From NCBI RefSeq assembly GCF_003610255.1, contig NZ_RAPS01000001.1:1736001-1800000 (forward strand): a stretch of DNA of 64,000 nucleotides. Reading direction: 5' to 3'. Every line of letters begins with the position of its first letter. Within the stretch, counting starts at the first letter, position 1. Positions 35,701 through 44,675 of this stretch are shown here, one piece after another. The notes under the pieces were generated by a model. That model made no database searches. It saw only the letters and a list, made by a program, of their open reading frames with translations, and was not told where the DNA came from. The translations under genes were made by a program, and so were the position numbers. The DNA is from Streptomyces sp. TLI_171. Its GTDB lineage: Bacteria; Actinomycetota; Actinomycetes; Streptomycetales; Streptomycetaceae.

Positions 35701-35892
35701 ATGACCGAACCCACGGACAGCGAGTCCATGCCGACCCCGGACAACCTGCTGCACACCGGGGCCGAGCACCCGGTCGACCCCGAGGACCTGGTGATGGCCT
35801 CGGGCCGCACCCCCACGCCGGCGCTGGTGGCGAAGGCGAAGAAGGCCCTGGAGGAACAGGGCGCGGCGGCCGTCGAGCGGCTGCTGCCCTGA
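35701..35892 (+). CDS. Small hypothetical acidic protein, 63 residues
   Basis: ATG 35701 lies eight bases behind GGAGG, a strong site. The protein is acidic at the start (TEPTDSESMPTPDNLLHTGAEHPVDPEDLVMASG) and ends in a lysine-rich helix (ALVAKAKKALEEQGAAAVERLLP). I do not recognise a domain. It follows the FabG-type gene by 149 bases and is followed by a strong terminator hairpin. Confidence 0.7.
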   Translation: MTEPTDSESMPTPDNLLHTGAEHPVDPEDLVMASGRTPTPALVAKAKKALEEQGAAAVERLLP

Positions 35893-35911
35893 TCCCGGCG
35901 CCGCCCGTTCG

Positions 35912-35967
35912 AAGAGGCGGCCGATTTCCCGGAAGTGACCCGCGTCACGGGAAATCGGCCGCCTCTT
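35912..35967. terminator. Long hairpin after the small protein gene
   Basis: AAGAGGCGGCCGATTTCCC (35912-35930) pairs perfectly with GGGAAATCGGCCGCCTCTT (35949-35967). An inner GTGAC/GTCAC stem fills the loop. Confidence 0.9.
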
Positions 35968-36186
35968 TCGTGTCCGCACTACCCGCCGGGCAATTGGAGA
36001 AACCGACGGAATAGGGCGTTCGGCGGCACTCGGAGCGTGATTCCCGCCACTCCCGCCCCCATGCCCGAAGCCTTCCGGATGCCCGCTGAACTGCCGGTAC
36101 GGAGGATCTGCGGACGATGTCACCGGCGGGTGACAGATCCACCGAATAAGCCGGAGCACTCGGCCCCGGCCGGTAATGTCGAGGCC

Positions 36187-37197
36187 GTGCCAGCCGATCC
36201 TCAATCGCCCGAACAGCAGATATCGACCGCACCGTGCACGGTTTCGGTCCAATCCGGCCGCGAATCCGCCACCGATGCGACCGAATCCGCACTTCCGCCG
36301 ATCAGTCGGCGGCATGCCCTGCTCTTCGGCCTGGTCGGACTGCTCTACCTGACCGTGGTGCTGGCCATCCTCTACGACTCGCCGCTGGTCGACCTGGACT
36401 GGGCCCTGCAGCAGCTGCGCCCGTACCGGCGCTGGCCCGAGGCGCTGCCGTACCTGGACATCTGGGTGGTCGCGGGCCAGCGCGGGCCGACCGCGATCGC
36501 GGCCTGCCTCTGGCTGGGCTGGCGCTGCTACCGGGCGCACTCGGCGCGGCCGCTGCTGGTGATGGGCATGGCGCTGCTGCTATTGAACGTCACGGTGGGC
36601 GGGGTGAAGATCCTCACCGGCCGGCTGGGCCCGCACTACGCGCACTACGTGGGCTCGCCCGAGCTGTTCTCCGGCGGCAGCATCTTCCCCTCCGGGCACA
36701 CCGCGAACGCCGTGGTCACCTGGGGCGTGCTGGCGTACCTGGCCACCCGCTGGCGGCGGACCGGCGCCGTGCTGGCCGCGCTCACCGCGGCCTCGATCGG
36801 GCTGACCACCGTCTACCTGGGCACCCACTGGATCTCGGACGTGTTCGCCGGCTGGGCCGCGGGCGCCCTGGTGCTGCTCTCGCTGCCGCTGGCCGAACCG
36901 GCCGTCGCCGCACTGGACGAGCGGGTGCTGGCGGTCTGGCACCGGGAGGGCCGCTCCGCCCGCCCGGCCGCCCGGCCCCGGCGGCGCCCGGTGCCGGCCC
37001 AGTGGCCGTCCCGCCCGCTGCCGGCGCTGCCTCAGCCCGCCCAGGCGCGTTCCACCGTGCCGGCCCGCACCGTCAGGTTGAGCCGGTCGGACCGGTACTC
37101 CATGGTGAGCAGCGCGTCCGGGGCCAGCTCCCGCACGGTGCGCCAGCCCCGTTCGGCGGCCAGCGCCCGGGCCTCCTCCACCGGCAGCCCCAGGTAG
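36187..37197 (+). CDS. PAP2-family membrane phosphatase
   Basis: This integral membrane phosphatase is about 336 residues from GTG 36187; the start is uncertain because no candidate has a good ribosome binding site. It has about five or six transmembrane helices. Phosphatase motif 1 is KILTGRLGP and motif 2 is PSGHTANA (catalytic His). Motif 3 is TTVYLGTHWISDVFAGW, with the nucleophile His and Asp; the usual Arg of SRxYLGxH is Thr here. Likely substrates are lipid phosphates such as undecaprenyl or phosphatidic-acid phosphates. The frame stays open to 37197, overlapping the convergent I78 gene by 166 bases, so the last 55 residues are doubtful. Confidence 0.8.
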   Translation: MPADPQSPEQQISTAPCTVSVQSGRESATDATESALPPISRRHALLFGLVGLLYLTVVLAILYDSPLVDLDWALQQLRPYRRWPEALPYLDIWVVAGQRGPTAIAACLWLGWRCYRAHSARPLLVMGMALLLLNVTVGGVKILTGRLGPHYAHYVGSPELFSGGSIFPSGHTANAVVTWGVLAYLATRWRRTGAVLAALTAASIGLTTVYLGTHWISDVFAGWAAGALVLLSLPLAEPAVAALDERVLAVWHREGRSARPAARPRRRPVPAQWPSRPLPALPQPAQARSTVPARTVRLSRSDRYSMVSSASGASSRTVRQPRSAASARASSTGSPR

Positions 37198-37217
37198 TCG
37201 TCGATCCCGTCCCGCAC
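37032..37217 (-). CDS. I78-family peptidase inhibitor-like protein
   Basis: The product is 61 residues from GTG 37217, with GGGAGG eight bases upstream. The sequence DDYLGLPVEEARALAAERGWRTVRELAPDALLTMEYRSDRLNLTVRAGTVERAWAG follows the small I78 inhibitor pattern (YxGL..., RGW, LTMEYxxxRLN). There is no signal peptide. Its 3' end overlaps the PAP2 frame. It is divergent from the DUF6343-like gene with only 66 bases between start codons. Confidence 0.75.
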   Translation of the reverse strand: MRDGIDDYLGLPVEEARALAAERGWRTVRELAPDALLTMEYRSDRLNLTVRAGTVERAWAG

Positions 37218-37283
37218 CGCAACCGCCTCCCTCGTTCCCCGTCCCGGTCCTACGCTGGAAGGGTACGAGGGAGGCGGTTGCGG
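37217..37283. repeat. Perfect 19-bp inverted repeat holding both divergent ribosome binding sites
   Basis: Arms at 37217-37235 and 37265-37283 are perfectly complementary. Each arm carries a GGGAGG ribosome binding site and ends at or next to a start codon (GTG leftward, ATG rightward). Only 29 bases lie between, so both promoters must overlap this unit. Confidence 0.8.
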
Positions 37284-37559
37284 ATGCGACGGGCCAGGAC
37301 GCCCAGGATCTGGCGGAGCGGGACGGAGCCGGCCACCGCGCGCAGCGACCTGAAGCTGCGGTTCCTGCTGTCGGTGCTGTTCGTGCCGTTCTTCGCGCTG
37401 GGCACGGCGGGTTTCGCGGTCTGGTCGGCGATGTCCTCGCCGCACGACGTGCCGAGCAGCGGGGCGCTGATCGTGTTCGCGGTGGGATGCGGGGTGATGA
37501 CCCTGGTGGCGGCGGCGGACCTGTGGGTCGTGGTGCGCCGCCGCCGCACCGAGCTCTAG
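37284..37559 (+). CDS. DUF6343-like small membrane protein
   Basis: The product is 91 residues from ATG 37284 behind GGGAGG. A basic start (RRARTPRIWRSGTEPATARSDLKLRF) precedes two transmembrane helices (LLSVLFVPFFALGTAGFAVWSA and GALIVFAVGCGVMTLVAAADLWVVV) and an RRRR stop-transfer end. The GTEPATARSDLKLR segment is characteristic of small streptomycete membrane proteins of the DUF6343 type, as I recall. The stop codon shares CTAG with that of the convergent hpnO gene. Confidence 0.75.
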   Translation: MRRARTPRIWRSGTEPATARSDLKLRFLLSVLFVPFFALGTAGFAVWSAMSSPHDVPSSGALIVFAVGCGVMTLVAAADLWVVVRRRRTEL

Positions 37560-38947
37560 CGGGAGGCGACCGCCTGCTTGACCAGCGTCCGGCCGAAGTC
37601 CCACATCAGGCCGCTGCCCCGGTGGGCGTCGTCCATGACCTCGGTGAAGGCGTCCATGAACCGGTCGACCTCCTTCTCGGTGACGATCAGCGGCGGGATC
37701 AGCTTGATCACTTCCAGGTGGTCCCCGGAGACCTGGGTGAGGATCCGGTGCCGCTGCAGCAGCGGCACCACCACCATCTGCGCGAACAGTCCCTTGCGGG
37801 CGGCCTGCAGCGCCGTCCAGCCGGTGCGCAGCTTGAGCGACTTGGGCCGGCCGAACTCGATGCCGATCATCAGCCCGCGCCCGCGCACCTCGGCGAGCAG
37901 CTCGTACCGCTCGGTCAGCGCGGCCAGCCGGGCCTTGAACAGCTCACCCACCCTGGCGGCGTTCTCCACCACGCCCTCCTGCCGCATCACGTGCAGGGTG
38001 GCCAGGCCGGCGGCCATCGCCTGGGCGTTGGAGCCGAAGCTGGCGGAGTGCACCAGCACCCGGTCCATCGAGGAGTACACCTTCTCGAAGATCCACGACT
38101 TGCCGAGCGTCGCCCCGATCGGGACGTAGCCGCCGGACAGCGCCTTGGCCGCGCACACCAGGTCGGGGTGGACGCCCTCCTCCGCCTGGTAGGCGAAGAA
38201 GGTGCCGGTGCGGCCGACGCCGGTCTGCACCTCGTCGCAGATCAGCAGCGCCTTGTGCTCGTGCAGCAGCGCCTGGGCGGCGGCCAGCCAGCCGGGCGGC
38301 GGGGCGAGCACGCCCTTGCCCTGGATCGGCTCCATGATCAGCGCGGCGACGTCGCCCTTCTTCAACTCCCGCCGCAGGGCGTCGAGGTCGCCGAGCGGGA
38401 TCGCGGTGTCCGGCAGCAGCGGGTCGAAGCCCTTGCGGAAGCCGCCCTCGCCGTTGACGGACAGCGAGCCGGCGGTGAGGCCGTGGAAGGCGTGGTCGCA
38501 GTACAGGACGCGGCGCTTCCCGGTGGCGTACCGGGCGAACTTGAGCGCCGTCTCCACCGCCTCGGTGCCGCTGTTGCCGAAGAACACCCGGTCCAGGCCC
38601 GGGGCTTGGGCGATCAGCTGCTCGGCCAGCAGGCCGGGCAGCGGGGAGCAGTCGAAGCGGGTGAGGTCGGCGGTCTCCAGGTCCATCACCTGCTGGACCG
38701 CGGCCCGGACGGCGGGGTGGTGCCGCCCGAGCGCGAAGATGCCGAACCCGGCGAGCATGTCGAGGTACTCGTTGCCGTCGGCGTCGTAGAAGTACGGGCC
38801 CTCGGCGCGCTCGTAGTACCGGTCGAAGCCGATGGTGTGCAGCATCCGGGGCAGCTGCGGGTTGAGGTAGCGGGCGTGCAGCTCGTAGCGCTCGCCGCCC
38901 CGGGCGTCGAGCAGGGCGGCGAGGTCGAGCGGTTCGGCCTGGGTCAC
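37556..38947 (-). CDS. hpnO: Aminotransferase HpnO (aminobacteriohopanetriol formation)
   Basis: The product is 463 residues from GTG 38947 (GGAG nine bases upstream). It is a class-III PLP-dependent aminotransferase: FFGNSGTEAVETALKFAR binds the cofactor phosphate, LLICDEVQTGVGRTG holds the cofactor-stacking Asp, and the Schiff-base Lys is in CAAKALSGGYVPIGA. As the last gene of the hopanoid operon it is expected to convert the ribosylhopane-derived aldehyde to aminobacteriohopanetriol. The assignment rests on family and location. It follows dxs by 19 bases. Confidence 0.87.
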   Translation of the reverse strand: MTQAEPLDLAALLDARGGERYELHARYLNPQLPRMLHTIGFDRYYERAEGPYFYDADGNEYLDMLAGFGIFALGRHHPAVRAAVQQVMDLETADLTRFDCSPLPGLLAEQLIAQAPGLDRVFFGNSGTEAVETALKFARYATGKRRVLYCDHAFHGLTAGSLSVNGEGGFRKGFDPLLPDTAIPLGDLDALRRELKKGDVAALIMEPIQGKGVLAPPPGWLAAAQALLHEHKALLICDEVQTGVGRTGTFFAYQAEEGVHPDLVCAAKALSGGYVPIGATLGKSWIFEKVYSSMDRVLVHSASFGSNAQAMAAGLATLHVMRQEGVVENAARVGELFKARLAALTERYELLAEVRGRGLMIGIEFGRPKSLKLRTGWTALQAARKGLFAQMVVVPLLQRHRILTQVSGDHLEVIKLIPPLIVTEKEVDRFMDAFTEVMDDAHRGSGLMWDFGRTLVKQAVASR

Positions 38948-38966
38948 GCTGGTTCGCTCCAATCGG

Positions 38967-40892
38967 TCACTTGCGCGGCACCCTGGGCCGGTACTCCTGG
39001 GCGCCGGTGCGGGTCCCGGGCAGCAGGCGGCGGGCGTAGGCGGCGGTCTGGGCGGCGACGCCGGTGCCGGTGAGTCCGATCTCCTCGAGGATCTCACCGC
39101 GCGAGGCGTGCGCCAGGAACTCCTGCGGGACGCCGAGGTCGCGCAGCGGGGTGCCGACCTCGGCGTCCCGCATGGCCTGGGCGATCGCCGCGCCGACGCC
39201 GCCGGCCCGGCCGTTGTCCTCGACGGTCACCACCATCCGGTGCTCGGCGGCCATGGCGACCAGCGCGGGGTCGACCGGCTTCACCCAGCGCGGGTCGACC
39301 ACGGTGGCGGTGATGCCGTCGGCGGCCAGCAGCGCGGCGGCGTCCAGGCAGGCGGGGGCCATCGAGCCGACGGCGACCAGCAGCACGTCGGGGGCGGGGC
39401 CGGTGCGGGCCAGGACGTCGACCCCGCCGATCCGCTCGATCGCGGGCACCTCGGGGCCGAGCTCGCCCTTGGGGAAGCGCACCACGGTGGGCGCGTCCTC
39501 GACGGCGACGGCTTCGCGCAGCTGCTCGCGCAGCCGGTCGGCGTCGCGCGGGGCGGCCAGCCGCAGGCCGGGGACCACCTGGAGGATCGACATGTCCCAC
39601 ATGCCGTTGTGCGAGGCGCCGTCGTTGCCGGTGACGCCGGCCCGGTCGAGCACGAAGGTGACGCCCAGGCGGTGCAGGGCGACGTCCATCAGCACCTGGT
39701 CGAACGCCCGGTTGAGGAAGGTCGCGTAGACCGCGACCACCGGGTGCAGCCCGCCGGTGGCCAGGCCCGCGGCGGAGGCGACGCCGTGCTGCTCGGCGAT
39801 CCCGACGTCGAAGGTGCGCCCCGGGTACGCCTCCGCGAACGGGCCGAGGCCGACGGGGTGCAGCATCGCGGCGGTGACGGCGACCAGGTCCGGCTGCTCG
39901 GCGCCGAGCGCGAGCATCTCCTTGCTGAACACGGACGTCCAGGAGGCGCCCGCGGACGGCGAGATCGGCAGGCAGGTGTAGGGGTCGATCGGGTTGACGG
40001 CGTGGAAGCGGTCCGCCTCGTCCTGCTCGGCGGGCCGGTAGCCGCGGCCCTTGACGGTCAGGCAGTGCACGATGACGGGGCCGCCGAAGTTCCGGGCCTG
40101 GCGCAGCGCCTGCTCGACGGCTCCGATGTCGTGGCCGTCGATCGGGCCGAGGTACTTCAGCCCGAGGTCCTCGAACATGCCCTGCGGGGCGAAGGCGTCC
40201 TTGAAGCCCTTCTTGGCGCCGTGCAGCGCGTCGAACAGCGGCGGGCCGACCACGGGGGTGCGCTGCAGGGCGTCCTTGCCCCAGGCCAGGAAGCGCTCGT
40301 AGCCGCGGGTGGTGCGCAGGGTGGCGAGGTGGTGGGCGAGGCCGCCGACGGTCGGCGCGTAGGAGCGCTCGTTGTCGTTGACCACGATGACCAGCGGGCG
40401 GTCCTCGGCCTCGGCGATGTTGTTCAGCGCCTCCCAGGCCATGCCGCCGGTGAGCGCGCCGTCGCCGATCACCGCGACGGTGCAGCGGTCGACGCCGAGC
40501 AGTTGGTTGGCCTTGGCGATGCCGTCGGCGTAGCCGAGCGCGGTGGAGGCGTGCGAGTTCTCGATCACGTCGTGCGGGGACTCGGCGCGCGACGGGTAGC
40601 CGGAGAGTCCGTCCTTGGCGCGCAGTCGGGAGAAGTCCTGACGTCCGGTGAGCAGCTTGTGCACGTAGGCCTGGTGGCCGGTGTCCCAGAGGATCCGGTC
40701 GTGCGGCGAGTCGAAGACCCGGTGCAGGGCGATGCTGAGCTCCACCACGCCGAGGTTGGGGCCGAGGTGGCCGCCGGTGCGGGTGACGGCGTCGATCAGG
40801 AAGTCGCGGATCTCGTCGGCGAGCAGCGGCAGCTGCTCGGGGTGCAGTCGTCTGAGGTCGGCGGGCCCGGTGAGCTGGCTCAGCAGTGGCAT
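38967..40892 (-). CDS. dxs: 1-Deoxy-D-xylulose-5-phosphate synthase
   Basis: This 641-residue thiamine-diphosphate enzyme condenses pyruvate and glyceraldehyde-3-phosphate, the first step of the MEP isoprenoid pathway. The TPP motif is [32 protein letters not shown]. The N-terminal [28 protein letters not shown] and the transketolase middle domain ([16 protein letters not shown], catalytic Glu) are present. Its place in the hopanoid operon suggests it is a dedicated extra copy that boosts precursor supply; the main copy would be elsewhere. ATG 40892 is used. Confidence 0.93.
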   Translation of the reverse strand: MPLLSQLTGPADLRRLHPEQLPLLADEIRDFLIDAVTRTGGHLGPNLGVVELSIALHRVFDSPHDRILWDTGHQAYVHKLLTGRQDFSRLRAKDGLSGYPSRAESPHDVIENSHASTALGYADGIAKANQLLGVDRCTVAVIGDGALTGGMAWEALNNIAEAEDRPLVIVVNDNERSYAPTVGGLAHHLATLRTTRGYERFLAWGKDALQRTPVVGPPLFDALHGAKKGFKDAFAPQGMFEDLGLKYLGPIDGHDIGAVEQALRQARNFGGPVIVHCLTVKGRGYRPAEQDEADRFHAVNPIDPYTCLPISPSAGASWTSVFSKEMLALGAEQPDLVAVTAAMLHPVGLGPFAEAYPGRTFDVGIAEQHGVASAAGLATGGLHPVVAVYATFLNRAFDQVLMDVALHRLGVTFVLDRAGVTGNDGASHNGMWDMSILQVVPGLRLAAPRDADRLREQLREAVAVEDAPTVVRFPKGELGPEVPAIERIGGVDVLARTGPAPDVLLVAVGSMAPACLDAAALLAADGITATVVDPRWVKPVDPALVAMAAEHRMVVTVEDNGRAGGVGAAIAQAMRDAEVGTPLRDLGVPQEFLAHASRGEILEEIGLTGTGVAAQTAAYARRLLPGTRTGAQEYRPRVPRK

Positions 40893-41015
40893 GGGGTACC
40901 CCTCACGGCTGGTTCGGTGTGCGTGGACTGTCGGTGTCCAGCCTGCGGCCCTGGGGTCGCGGTCGCCTGTCGGCGTGGGCCGCCCGCGCGGGGCGGGCGG
41001 CCTGCTGACGGTGCG

Positions 41016-42041
41016 TCAGAGCGCCTTGGGGGCGGCGAGGGTCTCGCGGGCGGCGCGGATCGACTCCTTCAGCGAGCCCATGGTGGCGAGGACGGCGGTG
41101 GGCTCGTAGCCGCAGTGGGCCATGCAGTTCTCGCAGCGCGGGTCGCGGCCGCGGCCGTACTTGTCCCAGTCGGTCTTCTCGATGAGTTCGCGGTAGGTGG
41201 GGACGTAGCCGTCGGACATCAGGTAGCAGGGGCGCTGCCAGCCGAACAGCGAGTAGTTGGGGATGCCCCAGGCGGTGCACTCGAAGTCGACCTTGCCTTC
41301 GAGGAAGTCCAGGAACAGCGGGCTGTGGTTGAGCCGCCAGCGCCGCCGGTTGCCGCCGGCGAAGGCCTTGCGGAACAGTTCGCGGGTCTGCTCGACGCCG
41401 AGGAAGTGCTCCTGGTCGGGGGCCTTCTCGTAGGCGTAGGCCGGCGAGATCATCATCTCGTCGACCTTGAGCTCGTCGTTGAGGAAGTCCAGCACCTCGA
41501 CCACGGTCTGCGCGGTGTCGGTGTTGAAGAAGGTCGAGTTGGTGGTGACCCGGAAGCCCCGCCGCTTGGCCTCCTTGATCGCCTCGACGGCCTCCGCGAA
41601 GGTGCCCTCCTTGGCCACCGAGGCGTCGTGGCGCTCCTCCAGGCCGTCGATGTGGACCGCGAAGGTGAAATACGGCGAAGGGGTGAACTTGTCGAGCTTC
41701 TTGCGCAGCAGCAGGGCGTTGGTGCACAGGAAGACGTACTTGCGGCGGGCCACCAGCTGGCGGACGATCTCGTCGATCTGCGGGTGCATCAGCGGCTCGC
41801 CGCCGGCGATGGAGACCATCGGGGCGCCGCACTCCAGGACCGCGCCGACCGCCTGCGCGACCGGCATCCGCTGCTTGAGCACGCCCGCCGGGTGCTGGAT
41901 CTTGCCGCAGCCCTCGCACTTCAGGTTGCAGGCGAACAGCGGTTCCAGCTCCACGATCAGCGGGAACTTGTCCCGCCGCCGGATCTTCTGCTGCATGAGG
42001 TAGGTGGATACGCGGATGGTCTGACGCAGCGGCATGGCCAT
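41016..42041 (-). CDS. hpnH: Adenosylhopane synthase HpnH (radical SAM)
   Basis: The 341-residue radical SAM enzyme adds the adenosyl group of SAM to diploptene, giving adenosylhopane. The cluster-binding CxxxCxxC is FACNLKCEGC, the glycine motif is VSIAGGEPLMHP, and a C-terminal Cys pattern (CYLMSDGY, CENCMAHCGYEP) matches the family. A start six bases further in (ATG 42035) is equally possible. The ribosome binding site GGAGG is inside the end of hpnG, four bases away, so the genes are coupled. Confidence 0.94.
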   Translation of the reverse strand: MAMPLRQTIRVSTYLMQQKIRRRDKFPLIVELEPLFACNLKCEGCGKIQHPAGVLKQRMPVAQAVGAVLECGAPMVSIAGGEPLMHPQIDEIVRQLVARRKYVFLCTNALLLRKKLDKFTPSPYFTFAVHIDGLEERHDASVAKEGTFAEAVEAIKEAKRRGFRVTTNSTFFNTDTAQTVVEVLDFLNDELKVDEMMISPAYAYEKAPDQEHFLGVEQTRELFRKAFAGGNRRRWRLNHSPLFLDFLEGKVDFECTAWGIPNYSLFGWQRPCYLMSDGYVPTYRELIEKTDWDKYGRGRDPRCENCMAHCGYEPTAVLATMGSLKESIRAARETLAAPKAL

Positions 42042-42044
42042 GGC

Positions 42045-42713
42045 TTAGCTCGCCTCCTGGGGGAGCGTCGAGGGCTGTGGGGTCGTCAGCTGTAGGGGCG
42101 TGGCGGCGGCGTGCCGGTGCCACGCGGTGAGGGCGGGGACGGCGGCGCGCAAGGTCCGCCAGGCGCGCACTCCGGCCGGCAGGGTGCCGGGCCGGATCAA
42201 CTCCCGCTCGGGGGTGTCGACCACCACCCGCAGCACCGCCGCGGGCAGGTCGGGGGCGTGGGCGGCCCGGGCGGCGAGCACCGCCGCGGCCTCCATGTCG
42301 ACGGCGAGCGCGCCCGCGGCGTGCAGCCGGGCCCGTTCGGCGCCGCGCACCACGTGGTCGGCGGTGCGGTGGGTGCCGAGGTGGACCCGCAGGCCGGCCT
42401 CCTCCAGCGCGGTGGCCAGGGCCGGCGCGGACGCCAGCGGGTGGTCGCCGCCCTCGGCGTCGGTGACCCGGTCGGCGACGATCACCTCGCCGGGCCGGAT
42501 GCCCGGGGCGAGCGCGGCGCCGAACCCGGCGACCAGCAGCGCGCCGTAGCCGCCGGCGTCGAGCAGCGCGGCGGCCTTCCGCCCGGCCGCCTTCCGGCCC
42601 ATGCCGGTGCGGGCCAGCACCGGCGGGCCGCCGGCCGCGCCGGACCAGTCGCCGCCGCGCAGCGCCCAGGCCTCGGGTCCGAGCGCGCACAGCACCAGCA
42701 GGGGCGCGGTCAT
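42045..42713 (-). CDS. hpnG: Adenosylhopane nucleosidase/phosphorylase HpnG
   Basis: The 222-residue purine-phosphorylase-like enzyme releases adenine from adenosylhopane to give ribosylhopane. Family features: a short N-terminal strand (LLVLCALGPEAWALR), YGALLVAGFGAALAPGIRPGEVIVADRV, and ALAVDMEAAAVLAARA, where the Met-Glu binds the ribose. ATG 42713 overlaps the shc stop by four bases. It sits directly before hpnH, as in other hopanoid clusters. Confidence 0.9.
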   Translation of the reverse strand: MTAPLLVLCALGPEAWALRGGDWSGAAGGPPVLARTGMGRKAAGRKAAALLDAGGYGALLVAGFGAALAPGIRPGEVIVADRVTDAEGGDHPLASAPALATALEEAGLRVHLGTHRTADHVVRGAERARLHAAGALAVDMEAAAVLAARAAHAPDLPAAVLRVVVDTPERELIRPGTLPAGVRAWRTLRAAVPALTAWHRHAAATPLQLTTPQPSTLPQEAS

Positions 42714-44674
42714 CGCTCACCCGCCCGGCCGAGCGGGGCGTCGTGCACGTACCGGCCGAGTGCGGTGACCGGGAAGACCAGGCGGTAGAGGTGGTAGTTG
42801 ATGGAGAAGTCCCAGGGGAAGCCGGTGCCGGTGAACTGCGGTTCGTCCCAGGTGCCGTCGGCGCGCTGGGTGGCGGTCAGCCAGGCGACGCCGCGTTCGA
42901 CCGCCTCCGAGTCGCGCTCGCCGGCGGCGAGCAGCGCCATCAGCGCCCAGGCGGTCTGCGAGGCGGTGGACTCGCCGCGGCCGGCCCAGGTGGCCGGGTC
43001 CTCGTAGGAGCGCATGTCCTCGCCCCAGCCGCCGTCCGGGTTCTGCCGGTCGGCGAGCCAGTCGACGGCGCGGCGGATCGCCGGGTGGGCGGGGGTGAGG
43101 CCGGCGGCGACCAGCGCGGGCACCACGGAGCCGGTGCCGTAGATGTAGTTGGTGCCCCAGCGGCCGAACCAGGAGCCGTCGGCCTCCTGGTGGCTCAGCA
43201 GCCAGGCGACGCCGCGCCGGGTGCGCGGGTCCCGGGTGCGGCCGGTCTCGGCGAGCATCTCCACCACGTGCGCGGTGACGTCGGCCGAGGGCGGGTCGAT
43301 GACCTCGCCGAAGTCGCAGAACGGCAGCTTGTTGGGGAGCTTGCTGGTGTTGTCGGCGTCGAACGCGCCCCAGGCGCCGTCCTTGGACTGCATGCCGAGG
43401 TTCCAGCGGACGGCCCGTTCGACCGCGCCGGACAGCCGGGCGGTGTCGGGGTGGTCGATCCGGCGCAGGGCGAGCACCACCTCGGCGGTGTCGTCGACGT
43501 CCGGGTAGGTGTCGTTCTGGAACTCGAAGGCCCAGCCGCCGGGGGCCAGCCGGGGCCGTTTGACCGCCCAGTCGCCGCGGGTGGTGATCTCCTCGCCGAG
43601 CATCCAGTCGCCGGCCCGGACCAGGGCGGGGTGGTCGCCGGGCAGTCCGGCGTCGCGCAGCGCGATGGCGGCCAGGCAGGTGTCCCAGACCGGGGACTGG
43701 CAGGCCTCCAGCCAGCGCTTGCCGTCCTCGGTGTGGACGGTGAAGGACTCGAAGGCGGCCAGGCCGGCCTTCATCACGGGGTGGTCGAGGCGGTAGCCGA
43801 GCAGCCGCAGGGCGATCAGCGAGTACACGGCGGGCGGCTGGATGCCGCCCCAGCAGCCGTCGGCCTCCTGGCGTTCGATGATCCAGGCGGCGGCCTGGCG
43901 CAGGGCCAGGCGGCGCACCGGCTTGATGGCGTGCCGGTGGTAGCGGTGCATCAGCTGGTCGAGGCGCTGGAACAGGCCGTCCCAGGTGTGCGGCGGGGCG
44001 AGCGGCCGTTCGGGGTGGGGGTTCGCCGGGTCGGTGTGCAGTTCGGTGAGGTCGAACGGTGCGGGTCTGACCGGGCGGTGTGCGGAGACCACGGTCAGCG
44101 GGACGATGGTCTGCCGGGCCCACTGGCCGAAGGAGTAGATGTTCAGGGGCGCCCAGCTGGGCAGGAACAGCACTTCGGGGGGCAGTTCGGGGAGTTTCTC
44201 CCAGGGCCACCAGCCGAACAGGGCGAGCCAGATCCGGGTGAACACCCGGCTGGCGGCGATCCCGCCGCGCTCGCGGACGAAGGCGGCGGCGGCCTGCATG
44301 TGGGGGGCGTCCGCGGCGTCCCCGGCGAGGCGGAGCGCCACGTACGCCTCGACGGTGGTGGACAGCTCCGGCGGGCCGCCGTGGAAGGTGGCCCAGGTGC
44401 CGTCCTCGCGCTGCCGGGAGCGGATCCAGGCCGCGGTGGCCCGGGTCTGCTCCTCGGTGCGGATGCCCAGGAACTGGCGGAGCAGCAGGTCTTCGGCGTC
44501 CATGGTGACGTTGGTCTCCAGGTCGCCCTTCCACCAGCCGTCGGCGTGCTGGAGTGACAGCAGATGGGCGGTGGCGCGGCTGAGCGCCGCCGCTGGTGAG
44601 GAATCGTCAGATCGTGCCGGTGCAACTGAGGTTTGGGATCCGAGCCTTCCACCCGCGGTTGCTGTCACTCTCAT
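42710..44674 (-). CDS. shc: Squalene-hopene cyclase
   Basis: The 654-residue membrane-associated triterpene cyclase converts squalene to hopene. The protonating DxDD motif is in TYPDVDDTAEVVLAL. Several QW repeats are visible (QHADGWWKGD, QREDGTWATF, QEADGCWGGI, QSKDGAWGAFD, QEADGSWFGRW, QNPDGGWGED, QRADGTWDEP). The length fits the class. It begins one base after the prenyl-synthase stop codon (TGA-C-ATG). Confidence 0.95.
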   Translation of the reverse strand: MRVTATAGGRLGSQTSVAPARSDDSSPAAALSRATAHLLSLQHADGWWKGDLETNVTMDAEDLLLRQFLGIRTEEQTRATAAWIRSRQREDGTWATFHGGPPELSTTVEAYVALRLAGDAADAPHMQAAAAFVRERGGIAASRVFTRIWLALFGWWPWEKLPELPPEVLFLPSWAPLNIYSFGQWARQTIVPLTVVSAHRPVRPAPFDLTELHTDPANPHPERPLAPPHTWDGLFQRLDQLMHRYHRHAIKPVRRLALRQAAAWIIERQEADGCWGGIQPPAVYSLIALRLLGYRLDHPVMKAGLAAFESFTVHTEDGKRWLEACQSPVWDTCLAAIALRDAGLPGDHPALVRAGDWMLGEEITTRGDWAVKRPRLAPGGWAFEFQNDTYPDVDDTAEVVLALRRIDHPDTARLSGAVERAVRWNLGMQSKDGAWGAFDADNTSKLPNKLPFCDFGEVIDPPSADVTAHVVEMLAETGRTRDPRTRRGVAWLLSHQEADGSWFGRWGTNYIYGTGSVVPALVAAGLTPAHPAIRRAVDWLADRQNPDGGWGEDMRSYEDPATWAGRGESTASQTAWALMALLAAGERDSEAVERGVAWLTATQRADGTWDEPQFTGTGFPWDFSINYHLYRLVFPVTALGRYVHDAPLGRAGER

Positions 44675-44675
44675 G

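Noticed and set aside
39108..42095. A 995-codon plus-strand frame across dxs and hpnH
   Set aside because: It is antisense to two well-supported enzymes and has low-complexity Gly/Val/Arg composition typical of shadow frames.
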